A DNA stretch of 64,000 bases from an uncultured Agathobaculum sp. (GTDB lineage: Bacteria; Bacillota; Clostridia; Oscillospirales; Butyricicoccaceae). Under the pieces are notes generated by a model. It ran no database searches, was not told the DNA's origin, and saw only the letters and a list, made by a program, of their open reading frames with translations. Each line of letters begins with the position of its first letter. The first letter of the stretch is position 1. A program made the position numbers and the translations under genes. The stretch is from positions 124,001 to 188,000 of the forward strand of contig NZ_CALWJJ010000001.1 in NCBI RefSeq assembly GCF_944380985.1, in the 5' to 3' direction. Below, in pieces: positions 26,101 through 35,030 of this stretch.

Positions 26101-27544
26101 TGGTGATCTCCGCGGGAATGGGCTTCATTGGATTGACATAGGTCTGGAAAGAGTCGCGAATCTCACCGTCCACCACGCGGCAGGCTGCGATCTCGGTAAT
26201 CTCCTCTCTTGCGGGGCTGAGACCGGTGGTCTCAAGATCAAACACGATAAACGTGCCAGTCAGCGGCTCGACGGACTTGCCGCGCACGACCGACAGGCTG
26301 TCCGCATCGTTTACATAATACGCTTCGACACCGTAGATGATCTTCATATCCCCGAGAAGATCCTTGTATTTGCCCTCCTGCGCGTGCAGTGCGTCCGGGA
26401 AAGCCTGCGCCACGCCGTGATCGGTGATCGCCATCGCCCGGTGCCCCCACTGCGCCGCTCGGCTGAGCAGCGCCGCGGCCGGGCTCATGCCATCCATTGC
26501 GCTCATATTGGTGTGCAGATGCAGCTCAACGCGCTTAAGCCCCTCCGCCTTATCCTGCCGTACAGGCTTTTTCGCCTTGACAATCGCGCTCGGATCAAGC
26601 ACCATCTCTTTGGCGTAGGCATCATACACCATGCGGCCCTGCACCGTGCAGTACAGGCCGTTTTTGATCTTGGAAGCTGTGTCGCCCGCCTTGTCTGCGG
26701 AAAGGAACTTAGACACGCGCACCGAGTTGGTGCGGTCGGTCATGTCAAACGCGATCTTGACATAATCCTTGCCTGTTTTTTTGCTGTGCACGTCCTTGTT
26801 GTCGGTGAAGAACACTTCGCCCTGAATGGTCACCATGTCATAGGCTGCAATCGCCTCGTTGACCGATACGATCGGGTCTTGCATGAGTTTGCCGAAGATA
26901 AGGTCGTCCTCTCGCACCTTTTCCGCGCGTGAGCGCTGACGCGCTGTGTACTCGGTCCGAGACGTCGGACGCGGTTTTTTAGATTTTGGCACGGCCGGCG
27001 CGGCAGCTGCTTCGGCTGCTGCCTGTTGCAGCATCCGCTCGCGCTCCGGCGCGGCGGACAGTTGTGTGCTATCCACCACGTCCTTGCGCACCGCGTGCAC
27101 CGGACACGGCAGGCCGGTCTCACGCTGGATGCGCGCCTCCAGATGGCGCAGCGCGTTTGCAAAATGCTTTTCACTTACCTCGTCCATCGGAATGTAAAGC
27201 GCATTACCCTCGTACCGCCATGCGGCGCAGTCGAGCAGACCACGGGCAGACGGCATGCGGTCGGCCATATCGTCATACAGCGAGAGAATATAGGCATCCG
27301 TCAGGCCGTCCGGCATGGCGTAGCGCGGCTCTAGGCACACACGGTCAAGACCGTATTGCTCTGCGATCTGCTTTTCCGCCCTGCCGAGCGTCTTGCGGCT
27401 GACCACCTGGTCAAGCCCCAGCTCGATCACCAGAACCGTATTATTATCCCCAAACGCAAGAGAACGCACCTCGCCCACAGCAAGGCACTTTTCCTCTGCA
27501 ATCCATTTGCAGTTTGCAAAAATATCAATGAGCTTGCCAGCCAT
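23171..27544 (-). CDS. polC: DNA polymerase III alpha subunit, PolC type
   Basis: 1457 residues, normal for Gram-positive PolC. In order: N-terminal domain; an OB domain (residues ~215-310, VTIQGEVFFTDNKDVHSKKT); a PHP domain beginning RVELHLHTNMSAMDGMSP near 338; an inserted DEDDh proofreading exonuclease beginning FIVFDLETTGLSPAREEITE near 430; the second PHP part; then the polymerase core with GSRGSVGSSLAAFM near 900 and the catalytic acids in KVPDIDLNFAGEYQ near 978; and a C-terminal helix-hairpin-helix region (PGIGEQAAQNIVEERKNG). It is the replicative leading-strand polymerase. GAAGGAG precedes the ATG, which lies two bases after the ispG stop. Confidence 0.98.
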   Translation of the reverse strand: MAGKLIDIFANCKWIAEEKCLAVGEVRSLAFGDNNTVLVIELGLDQVVSRKTLGRAEKQIAEQYGLDRVCLEPRYAMPDGLTDAYILSLYDDMADRMPSARGLLDCAAWRYEGNALYIPMDEVSEKHFANALRHLEARIQRETGLPCPVHAVRKDVVDSTQLSAAPERERMLQQAAAEAAAAPAVPKSKKPRPTSRTEYTARQRSRAEKVREDDLIFGKLMQDPIVSVNEAIAAYDMVTIQGEVFFTDNKDVHSKKTGKDYVKIAFDMTDRTNSVRVSKFLSADKAGDTASKIKNGLYCTVQGRMVYDAYAKEMVLDPSAIVKAKKPVRQDKAEGLKRVELHLHTNMSAMDGMSPAAALLSRAAQWGHRAMAITDHGVAQAFPDALHAQEGKYKDLLGDMKIIYGVEAYYVNDADSLSVVRGKSVEPLTGTFIVFDLETTGLSPAREEITEIAACRVVDGEIRDSFQTYVNPMKPIPAEITKLTGISDETVAHAPALDEAVPKFLAWAGEGRYPLVAHNAGFDMGFLRAALRRLSIEREFTAIDTLEMSRLMLPHLHKFKLNILAKELAVGPFEHHRASEDAAVLGRIFVKLLARLKDEMHAVTVADINSALATTTDRKNKLKNLPRYHFIILVQNQKGLRNLYQLISKSFLEYYNKRPIMPRSELIRHREGLLFGSACEAGEVFRALTGGAEWEEMKRLASFYDYLEIQPIGNNRFMIEKGIARDEEQLRDWNRDILRLADEVGIPCCATGDVHFLEPEDEAFRRILMAGQGYGDADNQAPLYFKTTDEMLREFAYLGEARAYEVVVKNTNLIADKCEVVRPVPRENYPPHIDGCEDDLRRMCYDKAKRIYGDPLPTAVQARLDRELNSIIGNGYAVMYIIAQRLVAKSLEDGYLVGSRGSVGSSLAAFMSNITEVNSLAPHYLCPDDKYAEWHEEYSCGVDLPDKICPKCGKPLTKQGFNIPFETFLGFEGDKVPDIDLNFAGEYQARIHYYTGEIFGHDHVFRAGTIGTVAEKTAYGYVKKYMDERGIECSRAEENRLAAGCTGVRRTSGQHPGGVVVVPKEIEIYDVCPVQHPADDPDSDIITTHFEYHSIDANLLKLDELGHDDPTMIKHLENLTGVNAREIPLDDPDTMSLFHSCKALGYTGENPDTDPILGDLGCLAVPEFGTKFVRGMVKETHPSTFAELVSISGLSHGTDVWLGNAQDLVRKGIPLSGCICCRDDIMNYLILQGVQPKLSFKTMESVRKGKGLTEEMESAMRAHNVPNWYIDSCKKIKYMFPKAHAVAYVMMAFRIAWFKVHRPLAFYSAYFSVRAKGFDASCMIRGDKVCIDKIKELQLKDREKTITAAEKEMMTTLEVCHEFYRRGFVFEPMDIYTSDATDFIVTEKGLIPPFTSMPGIGEQAAQNIVEERKNGKFLSAEELVVRCPKASKAVVELLDQVGALGSMPKTTQISLFA

Positions 27545-27546
27545 TG

Positions 27547-28602
27547 TTACGCTCCTTCAAAACGCGCGATTTCGTCCATAAGTGCGTCCACCAGCTGCGC
27601 CTGCGGCACCTTCCGAATGATCTCCCCCTTGCGGAAGATCAGACCCGCGCCGTCGCCGCCCGCAATGCCAAGATCGGCCTCGCGCGCCTCGCCCGGTCCG
27701 TTCACCGCACAGCCCATAACTGCAACCTTGAGCTTTTTGCCGTGCATATCCATACAGCGCCGCTCGACCTCTTTGGCAATCTCGATCAGGTCAATGCGCG
27801 TACGCCCACAGGTCGGGCAGGCAACGACGTCGATGCCGTCCGAGGCGCGGCCGACCGCCTTGAGGATCGCCTTGGCAGCATAGACTTCCTTGACCGGGTC
27901 GTCGGTGAGCGAGACGCGGATGGTGTCGCCCACGCCGAGCGCGAGCAGGCCGCCAATGCCGGCGGCGGACTTTATCGTGCCCATATATTCGGTGCCCGCC
28001 TCGGTCACGCCAAGGTGCAGCGGGTAATCCGTCCGCTCGCCCGCCAGCAGGTAGGCCTGCATGGTGTCCGGCACCGAAGATGACTTAATCGAGATACAAA
28101 TATCGTCAAACCCGCAGTCGTTCAGCAGGCCAACATGATAGAGCGCGGATTCAACCATCGCTTCAGGCGTCGGCCCGCCAAACTGCTCCAGGATGTGTTT
28201 TTCCACCGAGCCGGAATTGACGCCGATGCGAATGGGCAGCCCGCGCTCACGCGCGGCCTGCACGACCGCCTGCACGCGATCCGCCCCACCGATGTTGCCC
28301 GGATTGAGCCGGATCTTATGCGCGCCCGCCTCGATTGACGCAAGTGCCAAACGATAATCAAAATGGATGTCCGCCACGACCGGGATGGGCGAGCCGGCGC
28401 AGATTTCACGCATTGCCTCGGCCGCCTGCATATCCGGTACAGCGCAGCGCACAATGCCGCAGCCGGCGTCTGCCAGCACGCGAATCTGCGCAAGCGTAGC
28501 TTTTGCGTTTCGCGTATCCGTGTTGGTCATCGACTGTATCACAACGGGCGCGCCGCCGCCGATGGCCACGTCGCGCACCCGGATCTGTTTCGTCTGCTTC
28601 AT
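27547..28602 (-). CDS. ispG: 4-hydroxy-3-methylbut-2-enyl-diphosphate synthase
   Basis: 351 residues. N-terminal TIM barrel with VQSMTNTDTRNAKATL-like start (VVIQSMTNTDTRNAKATLAQ) and RLNPGNIGGADRVQAVV; C-terminal [4Fe-4S] domain with cysteines in ACPTCGRTRIDLIEIAK and VMGCAVNGPGEAREADLGIA. It reduces MEcPP to HMBPP in the MEP isoprenoid route, using flavodoxin or ferredoxin. It sits between rseP and polC, as in many Clostridia. Confidence 0.97.
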   Translation of the reverse strand: MKQTKQIRVRDVAIGGGAPVVIQSMTNTDTRNAKATLAQIRVLADAGCGIVRCAVPDMQAAEAMREICAGSPIPVVADIHFDYRLALASIEAGAHKIRLNPGNIGGADRVQAVVQAARERGLPIRIGVNSGSVEKHILEQFGGPTPEAMVESALYHVGLLNDCGFDDICISIKSSSVPDTMQAYLLAGERTDYPLHLGVTEAGTEYMGTIKSAAGIGGLLALGVGDTIRVSLTDDPVKEVYAAKAILKAVGRASDGIDVVACPTCGRTRIDLIEIAKEVERRCMDMHGKKLKVAVMGCAVNGPGEAREADLGIAGGDGAGLIFRKGEIIRKVPQAQLVDALMDEIARFEGA

Positions 28603-28638
28603 GTCGCTTTCACTTCCTTTTGCCTGTATGCCGCTCGC

Positions 28639-29676
28639 TTACGCGCCCGCAAAAAGGCGCATGATGTCCTGTCCGGTGACATAAACCATCAGCGCGAGCA
28701 ACAGCATGAGTCCGGCCGCATGGATATAGCCTTCATACTTGGCAGGCACGGGCTTGCGGCGGATGCCCTCAAGGATGAGGAACACCAGCCGGCCGCCGTC
28801 CAGCGCGGGCAGGGGCAACAGATTCATCACGCCGAGATTGATCGAGATAAACGCCACAAGCTGTAAAAATGCCCGAATGCTGTAACTTGCCGTAGCCGCC
28901 ATGACGCTCGCCACACCAACCGGGCCAGAGAGCTGGTCTACGCCGACCTCTCCGCTGACAAGCATCTCAAGGCTGACCCACACCAGGCGCGCATAGCCCA
29001 CCGAGGTGCGTGCCGCCATATTCAGGTGCATACCGATGCTGTTTGGCTGCTCGGCAAAGGTAAGGCCAATACGGTTGCGGCCGTCCTCTCCCTCGATTGC
29101 AGCCTCAAGCACGACCGCGGGCAACGTGATCTTCTGCCCCTCGCGCCGCACTACGACCTCATAGGTCGTGTCCGCCCCGCGGGCGAGCGCGGTCTCAAAA
29201 TCGGAACGCAGCAGGATATTGTAGCCGTCCACCTCGAGGATCTCATCCCCGGCTTGCAGCCCGCCCTCAGCTGCGGCCGTGCTCGCCGGGTCGATCGAGT
29301 CGATCGTCGCGACAATGTAGCCGCCGTTCGGCCCGTTCGGCTGGGTGACCGCCAGCACAATCAAAAAGCCGATGAGGAAATTCATCAGCGCGCCCGCCGC
29401 TACAATCAGCATGCGGCGCGGCAGGCTGGCCCGTGCAAAAGAATGGGCGCTGTCGCTGTCGGTATCCTCGCCCTCCATCACGCATGCGCCGCCAAAGGGC
29501 AACAGCTTCAGACAGTAAAGCGTGCCGCCCCGTTCTTTTTTGATAAGCGTCGGGCCCATGCCGATCCAAAACTCATTTACCTGTACCCCGCCGCGCTTGG
29601 CTGTGATGAAGTGCCCGAATTCGTGCACGATGACCAGTATGCCAAACGCCAAAATTGCCAGAATGATTTGCAGCAA
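28639..29676 (-). CDS. rseP: Site-2 membrane metalloprotease RseP family
   Basis: 345 residues from a TTG start with GAAAGGAG nine bases upstream. The zinc motif HEFGH is at residues ~18-22 in the first helix, a PDZ domain lies in the middle (IDSIDPASTAAAEGGLQAGDEILEVDGYN, split over residues ~125-155), and the second zinc ligand is in NLLPLPALDGGRLVF near residue 293. It cuts within membrane helices of anti-sigma factors or signal-peptide remnants. Neighbours dxr and ispG are the usual ones. Confidence 0.95.
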   Translation of the reverse strand: MLQIILAILAFGILVIVHEFGHFITAKRGGVQVNEFWIGMGPTLIKKERGGTLYCLKLLPFGGACVMEGEDTDSDSAHSFARASLPRRMLIVAAGALMNFLIGFLIVLAVTQPNGPNGGYIVATIDSIDPASTAAAEGGLQAGDEILEVDGYNILLRSDFETALARGADTTYEVVVRREGQKITLPAVVLEAAIEGEDGRNRIGLTFAEQPNSIGMHLNMAARTSVGYARLVWVSLEMLVSGEVGVDQLSGPVGVASVMAATASYSIRAFLQLVAFISINLGVMNLLPLPALDGGRLVFLILEGIRRKPVPAKYEGYIHAAGLMLLLALMVYVTGQDIMRLFAGA

Positions 29677-29718
29677 AGCAGTTCTCCTTTCAAAAAGGTA
29701 GTTGTTGAGGTTCTGTTT

Positions 29719-30852
29719 TTACGCGAGCACCAGCCCGCGCGCCTCGGCGTCCGCCGCAAGGACGCTGTCAAGCGTGATTTCTTTCTGATAGGGAATGCGC
29801 TCGAGTGCGTACGCCACACGCGCGGCGATCTCAGTAAAGCCGATCTTGCCCGCCAGGAACAGTCCAACCGCCGCCTCATTGGCGCCGTTGAGCACTGCGC
29901 CGCGCTCGCCCTTTTGCGCCGCCGCACGCCGCGCCAGCCCAAGCGCTGGAAACGCCTCGTTATCCGGCGTGTAGAAAGTCAGTCTGCCAACCTCTGCAAG
30001 ACTCAGCCGCGGCGCTTTGCAGTGCACGCGCGCGGGATAGGTCAGCGCATACTGGATGGGCAGGCGCATATCCGGCAGCCCGAGCTGCGCAAGCACCGCG
30101 CCGTCTGCAAACTCAATCGCCGAATGCACGATGCTCTCGCGGTGGATGACGATCTCGATGTCAGCAGGATCGAGGTTATACAGCCACATAGCTTCGATCA
30201 GCTCAAGCCCCTTGTTCATCATTGTGGCCGAGTCGATCGTGATCTTGGCGCCCATATTCCAGTTTGGGTGCGCAAGCGCCTGCTCGCGCGTGACACTCTG
30301 CATTTGCTGCGCGGTTTTGCCGAAAAACGGGCCTCCCGACGCGGTTAGAATAATTTTTGCCAGCCGGTTTCCCTGCGCCGCCTGCGCGCATTGGAAAATG
30401 GCCGAATGCTCGGAGTCAACCGGCAGGATGCTAACACCTTTTTCACGCGCCTTACACATGACAAGCTCGCCCGCACAGACGAGCGTCTCCTTATTCGCCA
30501 GCGCGATGTCCTTGCCTGCCTCAATCGCTGCGAGCGTCGGCAGCAGGCCGACCATGCCGACCACTGCGGTCACAACGATGTCCGCACTGCTCTCGGCCGC
30601 ACAGGCGGTCAGTCCGTCCATGCCCGAGAGAACGCGGACAGATGTGTCCGCAAGCTTTATTTTCAGGTCGCGCGCTGCATTCTCATCAAACGCGCACACC
30701 ATCTCGGGGTGCAGTGCGCGCGCCTGCTCTTCGAGTAAGTTTATGCGTTTATTGGTCGTCAATGCAACCACTTCGGCATCAATCGCGGGCAAAATATCGA
30801 CTGTCTGCGTACCGATCGATCCGGTCGATCCCAAAATCGCAATTTTTTTCAT
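29719..30852 (-). CDS. dxr: 1-deoxy-D-xylulose 5-phosphate reductoisomerase
   Basis: 377 residues. NADPH motif MKKIAILGSTGSIGTQTVDI; metal ligands in VDSEHSAIFQCAQ; substrate loop TASGGPFFGKTAQQMQ; and TIDSATMMNKGLELIEA. It commits DXP to MEP in isoprenoid synthesis, and ispG and uppS of the same cluster act later in that path. GGGAGAA precedes the ATG. It lies about 60 bases downstream of cdsA. Confidence 0.97.
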   Translation of the reverse strand: MKKIAILGSTGSIGTQTVDILPAIDAEVVALTTNKRINLLEEQARALHPEMVCAFDENAARDLKIKLADTSVRVLSGMDGLTACAAESSADIVVTAVVGMVGLLPTLAAIEAGKDIALANKETLVCAGELVMCKAREKGVSILPVDSEHSAIFQCAQAAQGNRLAKIILTASGGPFFGKTAQQMQSVTREQALAHPNWNMGAKITIDSATMMNKGLELIEAMWLYNLDPADIEIVIHRESIVHSAIEFADGAVLAQLGLPDMRLPIQYALTYPARVHCKAPRLSLAEVGRLTFYTPDNEAFPALGLARRAAAQKGERGAVLNGANEAAVGLFLAGKIGFTEIAARVAYALERIPYQKEITLDSVLAADAEARGLVLA

Positions 30853-30912
30853 GTCTGTTCTCCCAAACCGCCGCGATAGGCTGCGGGCGGTTATTTCCTT
30901 CCAAACGTGCGC

Positions 30913-31755
30913 TTACCAGAGCGCCCGGAACAAAATCTCCGCAAATGGCGCAACAAACAGTACGCTGTCAAATCGGTCGAGCACACCGCCATGCCCCGGG
31001 AAGATCTGCCCATAATCCTTGATGCCGGTCTGACGCTTGATGACCGAGAACGATAGGTCGCCAATCTCGCCCAGCGCCGCGCCGACACCGCCCAGCACCG
31101 CCGCCGCCCAAAGGGGCATATCAAGGTCGAGGAAAATATTCATCAGCAGCGCCGCCAGCATGACGAGCACCGCACCGCCGGCAACGCCGCCGACCGCGCC
31201 TTCGACCGTCTTCTTCGGGCTGACGACCGGCGCAAGCTTATGCCTGCCAAACAGCATGCCGGCAAACAGCGCGCAGGTATCCGCACCCCATGCCGCCAAC
31301 AGCGGCAGTAGCACAATAAACTGACCCACATGGAAGCCGGTCAGGCCAACCGGCTGAAAATTCATCTGGAAGATGCGCACCAGGCTAAGCATTAGGTACG
31401 GCAGCAGCAGCGCGCCAAAAAATCCCCAACAAACCTGCGCGACATGCATGCTCTCATGGAATCTCAGCTCGATTGCGAACAGGCCGATCAGCAAAACAAA
31501 CACCAGCCCCTGCACGACGGCCGACAGGCTGACATCCAGCACGGTGATATGCCCGATAGCGAGCCCCAGCGACACCGCCATGCACAGCATCAATTCAAGC
31601 CGGTTACGCACCAGCCGAGTCGTTCCCAGCAGCTCGTAGGTCGCCAGCACACATAGCACCGCGACGGCCAGCTCCAACACGATGGCCGGCAGCACATACA
31701 GCGCAAGCAGCACCGCCGCAAAACCGATAATACCGAATAACACTCTTGCTTTCAT
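30913..31755 (-). CDS. cdsA: Phosphatidate cytidylyltransferase
   Basis: 280 residues with about eight membrane helices. The CDP-diglyceride synthase signature is at the C-terminus, SVIKRQTGIKDYGQIFPGHG then GVLDRFDS. It makes CDP-diacylglycerol from phosphatidate and CTP at the membrane for phospholipid synthesis. It follows uppS by 24 bases. Confidence 0.96.
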   Translation of the reverse strand: MKARVLFGIIGFAAVLLALYVLPAIVLELAVAVLCVLATYELLGTTRLVRNRLELMLCMAVSLGLAIGHITVLDVSLSAVVQGLVFVLLIGLFAIELRFHESMHVAQVCWGFFGALLLPYLMLSLVRIFQMNFQPVGLTGFHVGQFIVLLPLLAAWGADTCALFAGMLFGRHKLAPVVSPKKTVEGAVGGVAGGAVLVMLAALLMNIFLDLDMPLWAAAVLGGVGAALGEIGDLSFSVIKRQTGIKDYGQIFPGHGGVLDRFDSVLFVAPFAEILFRALW

Positions 31756-31779
31756 ATCTTCACACCCCGATTTGCCGGA

Positions 31780-32529
31780 TCAAACCCCACCGAAACGGCG
31801 GTTTCTTTTGTTGTATGCATCGATCGCCGCGTCCATGTCACGGGTCTTAAAGTCCGGCCACAAAACATCTGTAAAATAATATTCCGCATAGGCTGACTGC
31901 CACAGCAGGAAGTTGGATGTGCGTATTTCGCCCGACGGCCGGATAATAAGATCCGGGTCGGGCATGTGCGCAGTATAAAGCCGCGCACCAATCGTATCCT
32001 CTGTAATATCCTCGGGCGCAAGCGCACCGCGCTGTACCTCAAGTGCAATCGCACGCACCGCGTTTTTGATTTCATCCCTGCCGCCGTAATTGATGCACAG
32101 CGAAGCGGTCGCAGCGTCTGGCCCGAGCCGGTCGGCGATTTCATCCACCTCGCGGATCAGCGCACGAATATCCGCAGGCAGGGGCGTCAGGTCGCCTAAC
32201 ACACGCACCGCCACACCGCGCTGAAACATGGTTTCCGCCGCCTCTTTCAAATAGGTGCGAAACAGCCCCATGAGCGCGTCTACCTCCTCTTTCGGCCGCT
32301 TCCAGTTTTCGGTCGAAAAAGCGTAAACTGTGAAATACTGTACGCCGATGTCCTTGCAATAAGTTGCGATCGTACGGAAGGTTTCCGCACCGACCTTATG
32401 CCCCGCCTGTCGCGGCAGGCCGCGCTTTCTCGCCCAGCGGCCATTGCCGTCCATAATAACTGCGATGTGCCGCGGCACCGCTCGGTCTACCGGCACGGCA
32501 GGTCTCTTTTTTCTTGCAAACAGACCCAA
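31780..32529 (-). CDS. uppS: Isoprenyl (undecaprenyl) diphosphate synthase
   Basis: 249 residues from a TTG at 32527-32529, preceded by GGAGGAAGTTTA at good spacing and giving the usual MGLFARKKRP start; the frame is open to TTG 32547 but the ribosome site would then be internal. Motifs: HIAVIMDGNGRWARKRGLP with the catalytic aspartate near residue 30, YAFSTENWKRP, and DLIIRPSGEIRTSNFLLWQS. It extends isoprenoid diphosphates into the lipid carrier for cell-wall precursors. The usual RTSGE reads RPSGE here. Confidence 0.95.
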   Translation of the reverse strand: MGLFARKKRPAVPVDRAVPRHIAVIMDGNGRWARKRGLPRQAGHKVGAETFRTIATYCKDIGVQYFTVYAFSTENWKRPKEEVDALMGLFRTYLKEAAETMFQRGVAVRVLGDLTPLPADIRALIREVDEIADRLGPDAATASLCINYGGRDEIKNAVRAIALEVQRGALAPEDITEDTIGARLYTAHMPDPDLIIRPSGEIRTSNFLLWQSAYAEYYFTDVLWPDFKTRDMDAAIDAYNKRNRRFGGV

Positions 32530-32776
32530 TAAACTTCCTCCATGCAAAGGGGGGCGGCGATCCCGCCGCCCCCCTGAATCTTCCCCTCATACTGGGTAAT
32601 GGTATCCCCCACCGCGCACAGCGGCATCTTGCACGGCAGCCCGTGCAAGATGGGTCTTTGTTTTCGACCCATAAATGCACTTCGCCTACAACGCGGGCAT
32701 GCTGCCGAAAAACAGCTGCGGTTGTATCCAGGCAGCATCTACAACAACGCGCGCACTTGCGTAAGCACAGCTTCTT
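32530..32776 (-). other. Structured spacer between frr and uppS
   Basis: 247 bases without a convincing gene in an otherwise compact operon. It holds an 11-bp perfect GC hairpin with a four-base loop (32549-32559 with 32564-32574) just before the uppS ribosome site, and a 12-bp perfect hairpin with a four-base loop (32625-32636 with 32641-32652). The first could act as an attenuator or shield the uppS start; neither has a long T run on the minus strand. Overlapping open frames exist but lack ribosome sites. Confidence 0.55.
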
Positions 32777-33331
32777 TTATACTTCCTTCAGCTCTTTGGA
32801 CTTCTTAGCAATCATGCCGTCAATCTCTTTGACGTACTTGTCGGTCAGCTTCTGCATCTTATCCTCGCCGTCATGCAGCTCGTCCTCGGTCATCTCGCTT
32901 TTTTTCTGCGCTGCCTTGAACTTATCGATCGCGTCGCGGCGGATATTGCGCAGCGCAACCTTGGCGTCCTCACCGGTCTTGGAAACACCCTTGACAAGCT
33001 CCTTGCGGCGCTCCTCAGTCAGCGGCGGGAAGTTCAGGCGGATCTGCTTGCCATCGTTCTGCGGGTTGATACCGAGGTCGGACGTCTGGATCGCTTTCTC
33101 GATCTCCTTGAGTACCGAAGCGTCCCACGGCTGGACCGAGAGCGAGCGCGCGTCGGGCGTTGAGATCGTCGCCACCTGGCTTAGCGGCGTCTGCGCACCG
33201 TAGTACTCGACCGTGATCTTGTCCAGCACAGCGGGGTTTGCGCGACCCGCGCGCACGGCCGCCAGCTCCTTGGCGAGCACGTCAAGCGTCTTTTTCATCT
33301 TTTCTTCATAAACGTTGAGCTGAGCTTTCAT
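32777..33331 (-). CDS. frr: Ribosome recycling factor
   Basis: 184 residues with the family's three-helix bundle and hinge: [60 protein letters not shown] and [20 protein letters not shown], then EERRKELVK. With EF-G it splits post-termination ribosomes. AGAGGAGG precedes the ATG, which is two bases from the pyrH stop codon. Confidence 0.98.
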   Translation of the reverse strand: MKAQLNVYEEKMKKTLDVLAKELAAVRAGRANPAVLDKITVEYYGAQTPLSQVATISTPDARSLSVQPWDASVLKEIEKAIQTSDLGINPQNDGKQIRLNFPPLTEERRKELVKGVSKTGEDAKVALRNIRRDAIDKFKAAQKKSEMTEDELHDGEDKMQKLTDKYVKEIDGMIAKKSKELKEV

Positions 33332-33332
33332 C

Positions 33333-34055
33333 TTATTTTTCCTCCTCTATGATCGTACCGATCTTTTCACCGTTAATCGCACGATAAATATTTTCCGGGT
33401 CAGAGAGCGCAAACACCAGCAGCGGGATGTGATTGTCCATCGACAGCGAGGTTGCGGTCGTATCCATCACGCCAAGGCCCTGGTTGAGCACGTCCATGTA
33501 GGAAAGCCGGTCATACTTTTTTGCGGCCGGGTTTTTTACCGGGTCGGAGTCATACACGCCGTCGACATTCTTGGCCAGCAGAATGACCTCCGCGCCGATC
33601 TCCGCCGCGCGCAGCACAGCCGCCGTATCGGTCGAGAAGAAGGGATTGCCCGTGCCGCAGCCGAAAATCACCACGCGGCCCTTTTCCAAATGGCGCGTCG
33701 CGCGCTGGCGGATGTAAGGCTCGGCAATGCGGTTCATCTCGATCGCGGTCTGCACGCGCACCGGTACGCCCCGCTGCTCAAGCGCGTCGGCCAGCGCGAG
33801 CGCGTTAATCGTGGTAGCGAGCATGCCCATATGGTCTGCGCGGGTGCGCTCCATCTTGCCGCCGCCGTCCTTTACGCCGCGCCAGAAATTTCCGCCGCCA
33901 ACGACAATGCCGATTTCGCAGCCCGCATCATTGCATTTTTTGATTACATCACACACCGGCCCGATTACGTCAAAATTCAGGCCGAAGCGCTTATCTCCCG
34001 CAAGCGCCTCCCCGCTGATCTTGATCAGCACGCGCTTGTATTTGGGTGTATCCAT
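33333..34055 (-). CDS. pyrH: UMP kinase
   Basis: 240 residues of the amino-acid-kinase fold: [50 protein letters not shown] and the C-terminal [16 protein letters not shown]. It phosphorylates UMP to UDP with allosteric control by GTP/UTP in the family. AAGGAG precedes the ATG. It is the first gene of this block here; rpsB and tsf, which usually lie upstream, are absent, and an ABC transporter stands divergently instead. Confidence 0.97.
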   Translation of the reverse strand: MDTPKYKRVLIKISGEALAGDKRFGLNFDVIGPVCDVIKKCNDAGCEIGIVVGGGNFWRGVKDGGGKMERTRADHMGMLATTINALALADALEQRGVPVRVQTAIEMNRIAEPYIRQRATRHLEKGRVVIFGCGTGNPFFSTDTAAVLRAAEIGAEVILLAKNVDGVYDSDPVKNPAAKKYDRLSYMDVLNQGLGVMDTTATSLSMDNHIPLLVFALSDPENIYRAINGEKIGTIIEEEK

Positions 34056-34193
34056 CTTTCACACTCCTTGCTTCCATGTTCCCGTTTACTATTCTACCCT
34101 ATTGCTGCCTCTTTTGCAAAGGGTTTTCAATATATTTCAAGGCAAAACTACGCCGGATGGCCGTTTATACACATAAAGTTTTCAATCCTGCGC

Positions 34194-34222
34194 TTGACAG
34201 ACCGTCTGTATTTATGTATTAT
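34194..34222 (+). promoter_or_regulatory. Promoter of the ABC transporter operon with a palindrome at the -35 box
   Basis: Perfect TTGACA (34194-34199), 17-base spacer, TATTAT (34217-34222). A perfect dyad CAGAC-C-GTCTG (34198-34208) overlaps the -35 box and could be a repressor or response-regulator site. Confidence 0.85.
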
Positions 34223-34265
34223 TGTATTGTTAATCTAATACATTGATATTAGGAGGTACTATGAT

Positions 34266-35030
34266 ATGTTGCTGTCTGTAAAGGAATTGACAAAGGAGTA
34301 CACTACGCGCTTTGGCGGGCGCAAGGTGAACGCGCTGCGCGGCGTCAGCTTTGACGTGGCACATGGGGAATTCATCGCCGTGATGGGCGAGAGTGGCAGC
34401 GGTAAGACCACATTGCTGACGCTGCTTGCCGCACTCGACCGGCCGACCGATGGCCGTATCCTGCTAGACGGCGAGGATCTCGCCGCTGTTCCAGGCCGCG
34501 CGCTCTCCATGTTCCGACGTGACCGACTGGGCTTTATCTTTCAGGATTGCAATCTGCTGGATACACTCTCACTGCGCGAAAACATTGTGTTTCCACTCGT
34601 GCTGTCCGGGCGGCCGCGCGCAGAGATGGAGGCTCGTTTGCTGCCGCTGGCCGGACAGCTCGGCATCACGACGCTGCTCGAAAAATACCCTTATGAGGTC
34701 TCTGGCGGCGAGCGGCAGCGCGCCGCAGCTGCCCGTGCGCTGATCGTCCGGCCCGCATTGCTGCTAGCGGACGAGCCAACCGGCGCACTCGATTCGGGCT
34801 CAGCCGCACAGCTGCTCGGCATACTGGATGCGTGCAACGCCGAAGGGCAGACCATCATCATGGTCACGCACAGCCTGGAGACTGCGAGCCACGCATCTCG
34901 CGTACTGTTCCTGCGCGACGGACTGATTGCGGACGAGGCTGTACGCGGCGCGCTTACCCGTACGGAGTTCTATCCCCGTCTTGCCACCCACCTCTCTACC
35001 TTGCAGCAAGGGGGTGTCCGCCTTGCGTAA
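34266..35030 (+). CDS. ABC transporter ATP-binding protein, BceA/MacB type
   Basis: 254 residues. Walker A is GESGSGKTT (near residue 40), Q-loop IFQDCNLLD, signature VSGGERQRAAAARALI, Walker B LLLADEPTGALD and the H-loop TH. The short DEPTGALD form and the lack of a fused membrane domain fit the exporter class whose partner is a FtsX-like permease, the next gene. In Firmicutes these pairs often resist or sense peptide antibiotics. AGGAGG precedes the ATG at 34266; an ATG five bases earlier is out of frame. No two-component system is adjacent. Confidence 0.93.
   Translation: MLLSVKELTKEYTTRFGGRKVNALRGVSFDVAHGEFIAVMGESGSGKTTLLTLLAALDRPTDGRILLDGEDLAAVPGRALSMFRRDRLGFIFQDCNLLDTLSLRENIVFPLVLSGRPRAEMEARLLPLAGQLGITTLLEKYPYEVSGGERQRAAAARALIVRPALLLADEPTGALDSGSAAQLLGILDACNAEGQTIIMVTHSLETASHASRVLFLRDGLIADEAVRGALTRTEFYPRLATHLSTLQQGGVRLA

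Noticed and set aside
24893..26932. A 679-codon open frame on the plus strand
   Set aside because: It lies wholly antisense to polC, has no ribosome site or family motif, and is the usual shadow of codon bias in GC-rich DNA.
32396..32738. Two overlapping minus-strand frames in the frr-uppS spacer (94 and 83 codons)
   Set aside because: Both run into uppS in other frames, have no ribosome sites and include the hairpin stems; treated as non-coding structure.
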